Assembly (NCBI GenBank): GCA_024509875.1
Contig: JAMPIV010003467.1
Span: 434,001 to 498,000, forward strand
Origin: Oreohelix idahoensis
Taxonomy: Eukaryota; Mollusca; Gastropoda; Stylommatophora; Oreohelicidae
Length of the DNA stretch: 64,000 nt
Reading direction: 5' to 3'
Made by a program: the position numbers and the translations under genes. Below are positions 33,460 through 44,483 of the stretch, piece after piece. Each line of letters starts with the position of its first letter. Within the stretch, counting starts at the first letter, position 1. Below the pieces are notes generated by a model. It was not told the DNA's origin and ran no database searches. It saw nothing but the letters and a program-made list of their open reading frames with translations.

Positions 33460-35469
33460 CTACATATGGACCTTTAATTGTGTGGACCTATTTGTCCATG
33501 CACCGGTATGGTCTCTTCCACTCGAAGCTTTATAGTGATGATTTTTCCTCCCAGAATTATCATTCACAAAACGACCGCTACCAATTTTTCTTTTGGGGCT
33601 TTCTCCCCACTTAAAATTCTTGATGAGAGATTTCCTCCCTACATCCTCTTCCTCCAGTTTGTTTAAGTCCGATTGAGGGATTTTCGGCTTATCCTGGGGT
33701 AAGACATCTGTTTGCACTCTCCGCATAGTGGCCATTGTAAAACAGTTAAGTGAAGCTTGTCCGTGAAAAGGGGCTTCCCATTCCATTTGGTCCACTTTAT
33801 CAAATCTATATTTCTTTCTATTATCAGGCCTAATTTTGCTCCGGGGCGTGTCCAGGTCCTGATCCATGTTCCCACTTGTGGGTGTTCCCTCATGTGCTAT
33901 GCTACACCTTTCTACAAAATTTTCAATGTCCCATCTTGCTTTGGGCCAATAATAATTGTGAGCCACCTTTTGAATGAGGGTACCTATTTTCTCATGGTCC
34001 CCATCTGGTTTCACATGTAGACTCCTTATTAATTCTGTCCTATATCTTTTTGGAAGAACCAGCTGTCCGTGACCATTGGATCTAGCTCCAGTCTTCCTAT
34101 ACATCAACTTGTTTTTCATATAAAAATCTCCCTTGCCTGGAGTTGTATGACAAGTTGACAATTTTCTGAAACAAGGCTTGAGTGTTTTATCCCCAGCCTG
34201 TGCCTTCCTCATCTCTTCTGGAGTGGTATCTAACATAATATCCTCCTCCTGTCTTGAGGTCGACCTGACCTGAAGGGTTGCCATATACACAGGTTTCCTT
34301 CTGCAACGGTCAGTGTCATGATTGTCCATCTGACAATTTTTACACCACCTTTTTCCTTGGTTGAAAGATTTTCTTTCATTATATTTCCTTTCATCGAATT
34401 GTGGGAATTTATTTTTATTGTCATACCGTGGCCTATCAAATTGGTGCTTACCTTTATTTTGATCCCTAGGATCAAATTTATTAAAGTTCTGTGGTGCCCT
34501 AAAGTTATCCACCTGTTTCTTTTTATTACCTGTTACCTCTGCTTGAGCTGCTTGATACCTTTCAGCAACATTTAGCAACTCACCCAGCCTCTCTGCACCT
34601 TGTTCCATGAGAAACTTTCTCAGGTCTGGAGCCATGGACTCTCTTAATTGCTCTATAAGGACCATTTCCTTAAGATCTTGGGTTTTCCCCAGAGAAGTCC
34701 ATTTCTCCAAGTATGTCTCTATTCGTGCAGAGAACTGGTGATAGGTTTCACCTGACAGTAGTTTAGCATTCCTAAATTTTTTCCTATAAAATTCTGCATT
34801 CTTTTCATACCTTAACAAAAGAGCCTGCTTTAGCATGTCATAATTTTCCTGATCACCTCTGCTCATTTTTGCAAAAACTTCATAAGCTGCCCCACGAAGT
34901 CCCTGAGATAACTTTAAGCTCCACCTTTCTCTCTCTAACCCATACGTGGTAGCTAATAGTTCATACCTATTTATATAGCTCTCAATATCATCGTCTTTCT
35001 CAACAAAATGATCTAAATGAAAGTTCATAGCTGAGGTCGAGGCTCCCTGAGTAACCGTAGCATCAGAGGCAAAGGAACTGGCACCATTTTCAGGAGCATG
35101 GCCTTGAAACTCAAACTCCCTTAGTCGTAACTCATGTTCCCTTTGTAATCTTTTCTCCTCCTTTTCTGCTTCCCTCTCTGCAGTCAATCTTCTTTCTTCT
35201 GCAGCTAATTTCTTCTCTTCTCTTTCTGCTTCCAATTTCTTAGCCTCAGCCTCAATCTGCAACCTCTTAGTCTCAGCCTCAGCCTCAAACTGTAACTTCT
35301 TAATTTCCCTTTCAGCCTCTAACCTTCTTTCGGCTTCAAACCTTCTTTCTTCGCGTTCAATAAATTTGTCACATTCCGTCGTGACATAGGCAACCATAGC
35401 TTGCCCATCTAATCCTAACTCTTTTGCAGTCTGAACCGCAGCAGATCGAAATTTGGCCAGGTCCGCCAT
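33460..35469 (-). CDS. Gag with zinc knuckle and integrase N-domain remnant (copy 1)
   Basis: A 669-codon frame begins about 200 bases inside the 5' LTR. Residues 33-120 form a Glu/Lys/Arg-rich coiled coil with repeats such as 'EAEAKKLEAEREEKKLAAEE'. Residues 155-315 resemble a retrotransposon capsid/SCAN-like helical domain ('ESYINRYELLATTYGLER', 'YHQFSARIETYLEKW'). A clean zinc knuckle, C376-x2-C-x4-H-x4-C389, follows. Residues 440-525 match the integrase zinc-binding domain ('LVLPKRYRTELIRSLH', 'YYWPKARWDIENFVERC'), but the fourth ligand, normally a second Cys, is not seen after C522. The remaining 140 residues do not match an integrase core. No D-S/T-G protease motif is visible between zinc knuckle and integrase. 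The frame is open, but function would depend on enzymes from other copies. Confidence 0.9.
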   Translation of the reverse strand: MADLAKFRSAAVQTAKELGLDGQAMVAYVTTECDKFIEREERRFEAERRLEAEREIKKLQFEAEAETKRLQIEAEAKKLEAEREEKKLAAEERRLTAEREAEKEEKRLQREHELRLREFEFQGHAPENGASSFASDATVTQGASTSAMNFHLDHFVEKDDDIESYINRYELLATTYGLERERWSLKLSQGLRGAAYEVFAKMSRGDQENYDMLKQALLLRYEKNAEFYRKKFRNAKLLSGETYHQFSARIETYLEKWTSLGKTQDLKEMVLIEQLRESMAPDLRKFLMEQGAERLGELLNVAERYQAAQAEVTGNKKKQVDNFRAPQNFNKFDPRDQNKGKHQFDRPRYDNKNKFPQFDERKYNERKSFNQGKRWCKNCQMDNHDTDRCRRKPVYMATLQVRSTSRQEEDIMLDTTPEEMRKAQAGDKTLKPCFRKLSTCHTTPGKGDFYMKNKLMYRKTGARSNGHGQLVLPKRYRTELIRSLHVKPDGDHEKIGTLIQKVAHNYYWPKARWDIENFVERCSIAHEGTPTSGNMDQDLDTPRSKIRPDNRKKYRFDKVDQMEWEAPFHGQASLNCFTMATMRRVQTDVLPQDKPKIPQSDLNKLEEEDVGRKSLIKNFKWGESPKRKIGSGRFVNDNSGRKNHHYKASSGRDHTGAWTNRSTQLKVHM

Positions 35470-35638
35470 TGTCTATTATGTAAATTTATACAATGTCTAA
35501 CCAACAATTCAATCTCTAATGGACAACACAGGCACCGTGAGCTCAACCTTATTTAATTCCACCCAAGGATACCTTTTAATTCTTATATTCCCTGAAGTGA
35601 ATTACCCCCAATATTTTTAATAGTTAAAGATTCAAAAT

Positions 35639-35656
35639 CCCAAGAGCGAGACCCCA
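35639..35656 (-). other. Probable primer-binding site (copy 1)
   Basis: Minus strand 'tggggtctcgctcttggg' begins five bases after the 5' LTR ('tatat' spacer region). It starts with TGG, the complement of tRNA CCA. It partly resembles proline-tRNA sites known from some retroviruses, but I do not assign the tRNA. Confidence 0.55.
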
Positions 35657-35661
35657 ATATA

Positions 35662-37684
35662 TGTGGTGAAGTGGGATGTTATAAATACTTATAGGGAACT
35701 TAGTGTACTGACTGAGATCAGCTGTGAAGGTATCTATATCTATTAAGAGTAGTGTATTATAGATAACCTTACTTGCTACCACATATCTATATATCTCAGT
35801 CAGAATTATTCTGGAATAGTGTGATGCTACGTTATGTGTCTAGGGTATGTGTATGATGAAGTGTAAGTCACAACAACAGACAGATAAACAATTTAATTTA
35901 ATCCACTACTCTTGACAACACTGTGACACTCACATACATATAACACTCTACAAAGATATCTTAAAAGAGTCACTGATAAACTTTCAAATAACAATATGTA
36001 TTCATTACTGGCATGAATGAATATGTGTCCTGATTCAACTACAAGGGAACCAGGAATCACAATCAATTTAAATTACAAGTTATGTACAGAATGTATTTAA
36101 TATGAATATTGTAGTGACATATATTATTACAAATGTTCTATGTGTGTCAGTTGTGTAGTAGTAAAATGAGGTAATACTGGTTTTGTTTTGTTCAAGCTCT
36201 GTTGGTATTTGTCATCATGACTTCAATAGTTTGTCTTTAGGGACTAGTATTGGAGATGTTCACAGTTCCTGATATTAAGACAATTAATTTCCCCTCTTAA
36301 TATTATTTTTACTAAGTCATTTCAAGATGAGGGGATATAATGTTGAGCTCAGCTGGCCAATTCGCTTATCTGGCGTGATGGCGGCAGGAAAGGACTCCTC
36401 GGCTCGAATTCTCCTCTGGGCTCTGGAGACACCTCACTGATAGCTAAAAAGACCAAGGAGTATGCTGTCCGACACTGGATTCAGCAAAGCTCTGACCAGG
36501 TGCTGCTCAGTACCATCAAGACCACTGTCCCACAATTCATACGAATAAACACAGATACGTTGATTAGCAATGAATTCTGGCACAAACTGGCACAAATTTC
36601 CATCTGCCTATGTTCCAGGCTTTTATTTAACACAATTATGAGCTGGCTTCAACGCACTGTTGCTTTATCAAGATCATTTAAACAAGTGGTCTCGAACTAA
36701 CGCTCCCAAGTGTGTATATCAGCGAGACTGGCCAATGAGCCACGTTTCGACAAGTGTTTGAAAAAATGTTACCTTTCCCGTTTCCCCTAACAACGAAAGA
36801 TAGTATTTATAGTTCGACCAATCGTGGTTAGGCTTTCATTTGTTGCGCTCCAATCAATTTGGAGTTTACATGGTAGGCTATTTATGTAACGTAAGGTTTT
36901 TTTCAAACACGTTATAAAAAAAATTTTATGAGCAGAAATGATTTCATGCTGTCAGGCAGCCTCACTATTTTATTTTGGGTATAATTTATTAATTCCTGGA
37001 CTATTGGCGTAACGTTTTACATATTATTTGTCAGCAAGCCCTAAGGAACCCAATTTTCCCACTTTAAAAGAGCTACGTGGCTGCGTTCAAAATATGTATT
37101 TTCTACCTCCTGTTTCGAAGATATGCTGTCTGGGTACTGTTATGTTTTCAACCGTAAACCCATCTATTGTTATCTTTCCTAATAAGCGTTTTTTATGATT
37201 TATAAACCTAACTCTGGGAAAGGGTAGTGTATTTTATCACTGTCCGTCTGAAAAAAAATTAGTGCATGTAGACTTACACGCGTGATGGCAGCATTTGTGA
37301 ACCGCGCGACGCGTGTTGCATGCGTTCCTGATTTCCAGCCCCTCCCCTCTCTCTTTATCCTTTTGTCCATCTGTTCGTTCGTTTTGGTAACGCAGTATAA
37401 TTAATGTTAGGATTAATTTAGGTCATTACGCAGTACGTCTCAATGTTTTTCTTAGAAATGCAGCACACGTTTCATTGAAGAAGGCGGGTAATAATACAGT
37501 AAGCTTTTATATCAACGTGAAAGCGTTACAATTTGCAGACGAAGCAGAAAACAAGGGGGATTTCGAGTACATTCTTTGTGACAGCACTGTTATTTTACCA
37601 TTGCTCTTCTCTTTATTAATTTTATTTGTTAGGCTTCATATTTACCTAATAATTTATATATGTGGATTAGAATATTTCATGACA
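35662..37684 (-). repeat. LTR 2 (shared middle LTR)
   Basis: About 2.02 kb. It serves as 5' LTR for internal copy 1 and 3' LTR for internal copy 2. No target duplication flanks it, which shows that the two internal copies share it and did not integrate separately. Confidence 0.93.
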
Positions 37685-37751
37685 CCTCCCCTCTTAAAAC
37701 AGACATTATATGTCAGTCCTTTATTCTATATACACATAGAGAAATTTATTA

Positions 37752-39649
37752 TTATTTCTGGGGTTTACGGTGATTCTCATCACACGGATGGCGGCTTAAA
37801 AAATCAGCTCCCAAATTGGTTTTTCCAGATATATACTCAATGCTAAAATTATATGGAGCCAGAAGCAAAGACCATCGGAGTAACCTAGAGTTCTCATGCT
37901 TAGCCTGTGCTAAAAACGATAAAGGTTTGTGATCTGTTTGCAACTTAAATGCCTTCCCATATAGATAAATATTGAATTTCTTTATTGCCCATATTACTGC
38001 AAGACATTCTTTTTCGCTAGTTGAGTAGTTGATTTCAGCTTTATTCAACTTTCTGCTAGCATATGCCACTGGGCTTAATTCCCCATCCAATGCATCTGAT
38101 TTCTGTAGTAGAGTTGCACCTAGCCCAATATTACTTGCATCCGTCCTTACTATGAATTCTTGACTTAAGTCAGGTAATTTCAAAATGGGTTTACTTGTGA
38201 GCTTTTCCTTCAATTCTTGGTAAGTCATTTCACATTGTGGTGTCCATGTAATGCGATCTGGAAGTCCTTTACGTGTCAATTCCGTTAAAGGTGCACATAT
38301 GGAATTAAAGTTTTTGATATACTTCTGGTAGAAACCACATAATGAGACAAAGGATCTCACGTCCTTCTTGGTTTGTGGTCTCGGGGCTTTCTGTAGTTTC
38401 TCTAAGTTCTTTGGGTCAGGGGTCATGTTTCCCTGATAAACTGTGTGTCCCAAAAATTCCAATTCTTTACATCCAACGCAACATTTGGTTGGTCGGGCTG
38501 TTAAATTTGCCTCCCTAGTCGAGTAAACAGCATGTTCAGAGAGTCAATGTGTTCCTCAAATGTTTCTGTTGCTATAAGGATATCATCCATAAAATTTGTT
38601 ATACAGGGATTATTCAGAGGATCCAATAATTTTCTCATCATTCTAGAGAAGACACTAGGCGCATTCTTCAATCCAAATGGCAATCTATTAAACTCATAGT
38701 GTCCTTCTGAGGTACTAAAAGCTAGGTATGGTCTAACCTCAGGCTTTACTGGAATCTGATAGTATCCTTTACTCAGATCCACTTTTGAGAAATATTTAGC
38801 TTTATTTAGTCTGGCAAACAGCTGATTTGTATCCGGCAATGGATCCACCTGTCCTTCTGTAATAGCATTCAGTCTCCTGTAATCTATACAGAGTGTATGT
38901 TCTCCAGAGGGCTTCCTTAAGAGTACAACACCGGAACTATACGAAGACTCACTGTGCGAAATAATTCCTTCCTTCAACAGATAGTCTATCTCTTCCTTCA
39001 AAGCTTTTTCCTTAGCAAACGGAATCGAATATGGTTTCATACAGACAGGTGTGGAGTCTATGAGTTTCATATCATATTCCAATAGGTTTGTATGCCCTGG
39101 TCGGTCTGTTAACACCTCTGCATGATTATTTAGAACCTGTTGCACTCTCTCTTTCTGAGTTTTCGTTAAATGTGTACTGATTTTCACCTGTGCTGCTGTC
39201 TCACAGGGGTGTAATGGATATTCAAATGATGAAAGTGGTTCCTTTTTCATCTCCATGGCGATGGACAAGGTCAACAAGTGTGTCTCTTCCTGATGTTCTC
39301 TTTCCAAATATTTCTTCAGGAGATTCACATGATAGATTTTTTCTTTCCCCTTCTTATCTATCTTATAATTTGTTCTAGACACCTTCTCTAGAACTGTATA
39401 TGGACCCTGCCATCCAATTTGTAACTTATTCTGACTCTCAGGCAAAAGAAGTAGTACTTTCTCTCCCACAGCCAAATTTCTGTCTTTCGCCTTCCTGTTA
39501 TAATAGGCAGCATGTTTCTTCCTGGCTTGTTTCAAATTTTCATTGGCAAGTTTCCAGCCAGTTTTCAACCGAGTGGTCAGCTCATTCACATACTGGTATG
39601 AAGATGTAATGTTTTCCTCTGCCTTTTCATCAGTCCACGTTCTTAACAT
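37752..39649 (-). pseudogene. Pol copy 2, one frameshift
   Basis: Colinear with the 31559-33457 pol and nearly identical, with integrase C-terminus, RT including FMDD, and RNase H. A short indel and substitution near 38511-38515 ('cctccctagtc' against 'cctccccaagtc' in copy 1) breaks the frame after 'LNMLFTRLG', between the RT palm and the 'EFLGHTVYQG' thumb-side block. Reading resumes in another frame to 37752. Copy 2 is therefore probably unable to make a full RT-RNase H unless the break is an assembly error. Confidence 0.9.
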
Positions 39650-39651
39650 AG

Positions 39652-41661
39652 CTACATATGGACCTTTAATTGTGTGGACCTATTTGTCCATGCACCGGTA
39701 TGGTCTCTTCCACTCGAAGCTTTATAGTGATGATTTTTCCTCCCAGAATTATCATTCACAAAACGACCGCTACCAATTCTTTTGGGGCTTTCTCCCCACT
39801 TAAAATTCTTGATGAGAGATTTCCTCCCTACATCCTCTTCCTCCAGTTTGTTTAAGTCCGATTGAGGGATTTTCGGCTTATCCTGGGGTAAGACATCTGT
39901 TTGCACTCTCCGCATAGTGGCCATTGTAAAACAGTTAAGTGAAGCTTGTCCGTGAAAAGGGGCTTCCCATTCCATTTGGTCCACTTTATCAAATCTATTT
40001 TTCTTTCTATTATCAGGCCTAATTTTGCTCCGGGGCGTGTCCAGGTCCTGATCCATGTTCCCACTTGTGGGTGTTCCCTCATGTGCTATGCTACACCTTT
40101 CTACAAAATTTTCAATGTCCCATCTTGCTTTGGGCCAATAATAATTGTGAGCCACCTTTTGAATGAGGGTACCTATTTTCTCATGGTCCCCATCTGGTTT
40201 CACATGTAGACTCCTTATTAATTCTGTCCTATATCTTTTTGGAAGAACCAGCTGTCCGTGACCATTGGATCTAGCTCCAGTCTTCCTATACATCAACTTG
40301 TTTTTCATATAAAAAAATCTCCCTTGCCTGGAGTTGTATGACAAGTTGACAATTTTCTGAAACAAGGCTTGAGTGTTTTATCCCCAGCCTGTGCCTTCCT
40401 CATCTCTTCTGGAGTGGTATCTAACATAATATCCTCCTCCTGTCTTGAGGTCGACCTGACCTGAAGGGTTGCCATATACACAGGTTTCCTTCTGCAACGG
40501 TCAGTGTCATGATTGTCCATCTGACAATTTTTACACCACCTTTTTCCTTGGTTGAAAGATTTTCTTTCATTATATTTCCTTTCATCGAATTGTGGGAATT
40601 TATTTTTATTGTCATACCGTGGCCTATCAAATTGGTGCTTACCTTTATTTTGATCCCTAGGATCAAATTTATTAAAGTTCTGTGGTGCCCTAAAGTTATC
40701 CACCTGTTTCTTTTTATTACCTGTTACCTCTGCTTGAGCTGCTTGATACCTTTCAGCAACATTTAGCAACTCACCCAGCCTCTCTGCACCTTGTTCCATG
40801 AGAAACTTTCTCAGGTCTGGAGCCATGGACTCTCTTAATTGCTCTATAAGGACCATTTCCTTAAGATCTTGGGTTTTCCCCAGAGAAGTCCATTTCTCCA
40901 AGTATGTCTCTATTCGTGCAGAGAACTGGTGATAGGTTTCACCTGACAGTAGTTTAGCATTCCTAAATTTTTTTCCTATAAAATTCTGCATTCTTTTCAT
41001 ACCTTAACAAAAGAGCCTGCTTTAGCATGTCATAATTTTCCTGATCACCTCTGCTCATTTTTGCAAAAACTTCATAAGCTGCCCCACGAAGTCCCTGAGA
41101 TAACTTTAAGCTCCACCTTTCTCTCTCTAACCCATACGTGGTAGCTAATAGTTCATACCTATTTATATAGCTCTCAATATCATCGTCTTTCTCAACAAAA
41201 TGATCTAAATGAAAGTTCATAGCTGAGGTCGAGGCTCCCTGAGTAACCGTAGCATCAGAGGCAAAGGGACTGGCACCATTTTCAGGAGCATGGCCTTGAA
41301 ACTCAAACTCCCTTAGTCGTAACTCATGTTCCCTTTGTAATCTTTTCTCCTCCTTTTCTGCTTCCCTCTCTGCAGTCAATCTTCTTTCTTCTGCAGCTAA
41401 TTTCTTCTCTTCTCTTTCTGCTTCCAATTTCTTAGCCTCAGCCTCAATCTGCAACCTCTTAGTCTCAGCCTCAGCCTCAAACTGTAACTTCTTAATTTCC
41501 CTTTCAGCCTCTAACCTTCTTTCGGCTTCAAACCTTCTTTCTTCGCGTTCAATAAATTTGTCACATTCCGTCGTGACATAGGCAACCATAGCTTGCCCAT
41601 CTAATCCTAACTCTTTTGCAGTCTGAACCGCAGCAGATCGAAATTTGGCCAGGTCCGCCAT
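39652..41661 (-). pseudogene. Gag copy 2, two homopolymer frameshifts
   Basis: Colinear with the 33460-35469 gag. The coiled coil and part of the capsid are open from 41661, but a T7 run at 40968-40974 (T6 in copy 1) shifts the frame after 'EKNAEFYRKK'. A second shift occurs at the A7 run 40311-40317 (A5 in copy 1), just before 'YMKNKLMYRKT'. Between and after these points the zinc knuckle and integrase N-domain remnant are conserved. Both breaks are in homopolymers, so either decay or sequencing error is possible. The same missing protease and integrase core are seen as in copy 1. Confidence 0.9.
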
Positions 41662-41830
41662 TGTCTATTATGTAAATTTATACAATGTCTAACCAACAAT
41701 TCAATCTCTAATGGACAACACAGGCACCGTGAGCTCAACCTTATTTAATTCCACCCAAGGATACCTTTTAATTCTTATATTCCCTGAAGTGAATTACCCC
41801 CAATATTTTTAATAGTTAAAGATTCAAAAT

Positions 41831-41848
41831 CCCAAGAGCGAGACCCCA
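41831..41848 (-). other. Probable primer-binding site (copy 2)
   Basis: Same 'tggggtctcgctcttggg' sequence as in copy 1, at the equivalent distance from LTR 3, the 5' LTR of this copy. Confidence 0.55.
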
Positions 41849-41853
41849 ATATA

Positions 41854-43874
41854 TGTGGTGAAGTGGGATGTTATAAATACTTATAGGGAACTTAGTGTAC
41901 TGACTGAGATCAGCTGTGAAGGTATCTATATCTATTAAGAGTAGTGTATTATAGATAACCTTACTTGCTACCACATATCTATATATCTCAGTCAGAATTA
42001 TTCTGGAATAGTGTGATGCTACGTTATGTGTCTAGGGTATGTGTATGATGAAGTGTAAGTCACAACAACAGACAGATAAACAATTTAATTTAATCCACTA
42101 CTCTTGACAACACTGTGACACTCACATACATATAACACTCTACAAAGATATCTTAAAAGAGTCACTGATAAACTTTCAAATAACAATATGTATTCATTAC
42201 TGGCATGAATGAATATGTGTCCTGATTCAACTACAAGGGAACCAGGAATCACAATCAATTTAAATTACAAGTTATGTACAGAATGTATTTAATATGAATA
42301 TTGTAGTGACATATATTATTACAAATGTTCTATGTGTGTCAGTTGTGTAGTAGTAAAATGAGGTAATACTGGTTTTGTTTTGTTCAAGCTCTGTTGGTAT
42401 TTGTCATCATGACTTCAATAGTTTGTCTTTAGGGACTAGTATTGGAGATGTTCACAGTTCCTGATATTAAGACAATTAATTTCCCCTCTTAATATTATTT
42501 TTACTAAGTCATTTCAAGATGAGGGGATATAATGTTGAGCTCAGCTGGCCAATTCGCTTATCTGGCGTGATGGCGGCAGGAAAGGACTCCTCGGCTCGAA
42601 TTCTCCTCTGGGCTCTGGAGACACCTCACTGATAGCTAAAAAGACCAAGGAGTATGCTGTCCGACACTGGATTCAGCAAAGCTCTGACCAGGTGCTGCTC
42701 AGTACCATCAAGACCACTGTCCCACAATTCATACGAATAAACACAGATACGTTGATTAGCAATGAATTCTGGCACAAACTGGCACAAATTTCCATCTGCC
42801 TATGTTCCAGGCTTTTATTTAACACAATTATGAGCTGGCTTCAACGCACTGTTGCTTTATCAAGATCATTTAAACAAGTGGTCTCGAACTAACGCTCCCA
42901 AGTGTGTATATCAGCGAGACTGGCCAATGAGCCACGTTTCGACAAGTGTTTGAAAAAATGTTACCTTTTCCCGTTTCCCCTAACAACGAAAGATAGTATT
43001 TATAGTTCGACCAATCGTGGTTAGGCTTTCATTTGTTGCGCTCCAATCAATTTGGAGTTTACATGGTAGGCTATTTATGTAACGTAAGGTTTTTTTCAAA
43101 CACGTTATAAAAAATTTTATGAGCAGAAATGATTTCATGCTGTCAGGCAGCCTCACTATTTTATTTTGGGTATAATTTATTAATTCCTGGACTATTGGCG
43201 TAACGTTTTACATATTATTTGTCAGCAAGCCCTAAGGAACCCAATTTTCCCACTTTAAAAGAGCTACGTGGCTGCGTTCAAAATATGTATTTTCTACCTC
43301 CTGTTTCGAAGATATGCTGTCTGGGTACTGTTATGTTTTCAACCGTAAACCCATCTATTGTTATCTTTCCTAATAAGCGTTTTTTATGATTTATAAACCT
43401 AACTCTGGGAAAGGGTAGTGTATTTTATCACTGTCCGTCTGAAAAAAAATTAGTGCATGTAGACTTACACGCGTGATGGCAGCATTTGTGAACCGCGCGA
43501 CGCGTGTTGCATGCGTTCCTGATTTCCAGCCCTCCCCTCTCTCTTTATCCTTTTGTCCATCTGTTCGTTCGTTTTGGTAACGCAGTATAATTAATGTTAG
43601 GATTAATTTAGGTCATTACGCAGTACGTCTCAATGTTTTTCTTAGAAATGCAGCACACGTTTCATTGAAGAAGGCGGGTAATAATACAGTAAGCTTTTAT
43701 ATCAACGTGAAAGCGTTACAATTTGCAGACGAAGCAGAAAACAAGGGGGATTTCGAGTACATTCTTTGTGACAGCACTGTTATTTTACCATTGCTCTTCT
43801 CTTTATTAATTTTATTTGTTAGGCTTCATATTTACCTAATAATTTATATATGTGGATTAGAATATTTCATGACA
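41854..43874 (-). repeat. LTR 3 (5' LTR of internal copy 2)
   Basis: About 2.02 kb and the rightmost LTR. On the plus strand it ends 'atttcatgaca' at 43874 and is followed by the 'acagt' target duplication at 43875-43879. Confidence 0.93.
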
Positions 43875-43879
43875 ACAGT

Positions 43880-43975
43880 GACACTCATCAGTAGATCCTA
43901 TATTTAACCTGCTGAACAGATGGTATTTCAATCTGTTGTAGCCTGTGTGAAGTCTGAAGATTCCACTTGCTCATT
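43880..43975 (+). repeat. Repeat R1, right part of interrupted copy
   Basis: Continues the R1 copy begun at 29395-29464, with 'ctgttgtagcctgtgtgaag' aligning to 2730-2755. Confidence 0.5.
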
Positions 43976-44483
43976 TCTGTTTGAGAAACTATTGTTTAAC
44001 AACATCGGTTAAAACTGAACGAATGCACAGACCTTAACACAGAGCTCGCCAGTCTAACTCGAACTATTAATAATGCTGGACTGATTACATCGATGTGGTG
44101 ACAGAGGTCTAAAAGGACAGCAATAACACGACGTAAAGCTCATTTACTGACTAACGGTAGTAACATGTTCTAGTAATTTGCTGTACACATTTTGCATGTC
44201 GCTAGTTAATAACAGATAACAAAGTGTTTCTTTAATTAATAAAAAATCTATTTCATTTCCGAAATCCACCAGAATTTGAAAAATACAAATAAAATTCCCT
44301 AGGATTTCGAATGTTTTGCGGTGAAATTCCGAATTGGATTCGGCTCATAACATGTAAAACCGCTTCTTAAAGCCACTTCTTGATGTGTGCTATATTAACA
44401 TCTGAAGAGCAGATCAGTCCAACACGAACTCTCATCTGTTTTATATTTCTGAAGTATACTAATTCAACCATATATATATAGAG
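43976..44483. other. No gene recognised
   Basis: AT-rich spacer ending in a short (TA)n at 44471-44480, against which the LINE is truncated. Confidence 0.5.

Larger units (their letters stand above)
29470..43874 (-). mobile_element. Tandem Ty3/gypsy composite, Gmr1-type domain order
   Basis: Three direct LTRs (29470-31491, 35662-37684, 41854-43874) enclose two colinear internal regions (31492-35661 and 37685-41853), all reading on the minus strand. The 5-bp 'acagt' flanks the whole at 29465-29469 and 43875-43879, and no TSD surrounds the middle LTR. Coding order is Gag, zinc knuckle, integrase pieces, then RT and RNase H. Integrase upstream of RT is the arrangement described for Gmr1-like Ty3/gypsy elements. 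A protease and the integrase catalytic core are not found in either copy. The tandem could come from LTR-LTR unequal exchange or be an assembly product. Confidence 0.92.
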
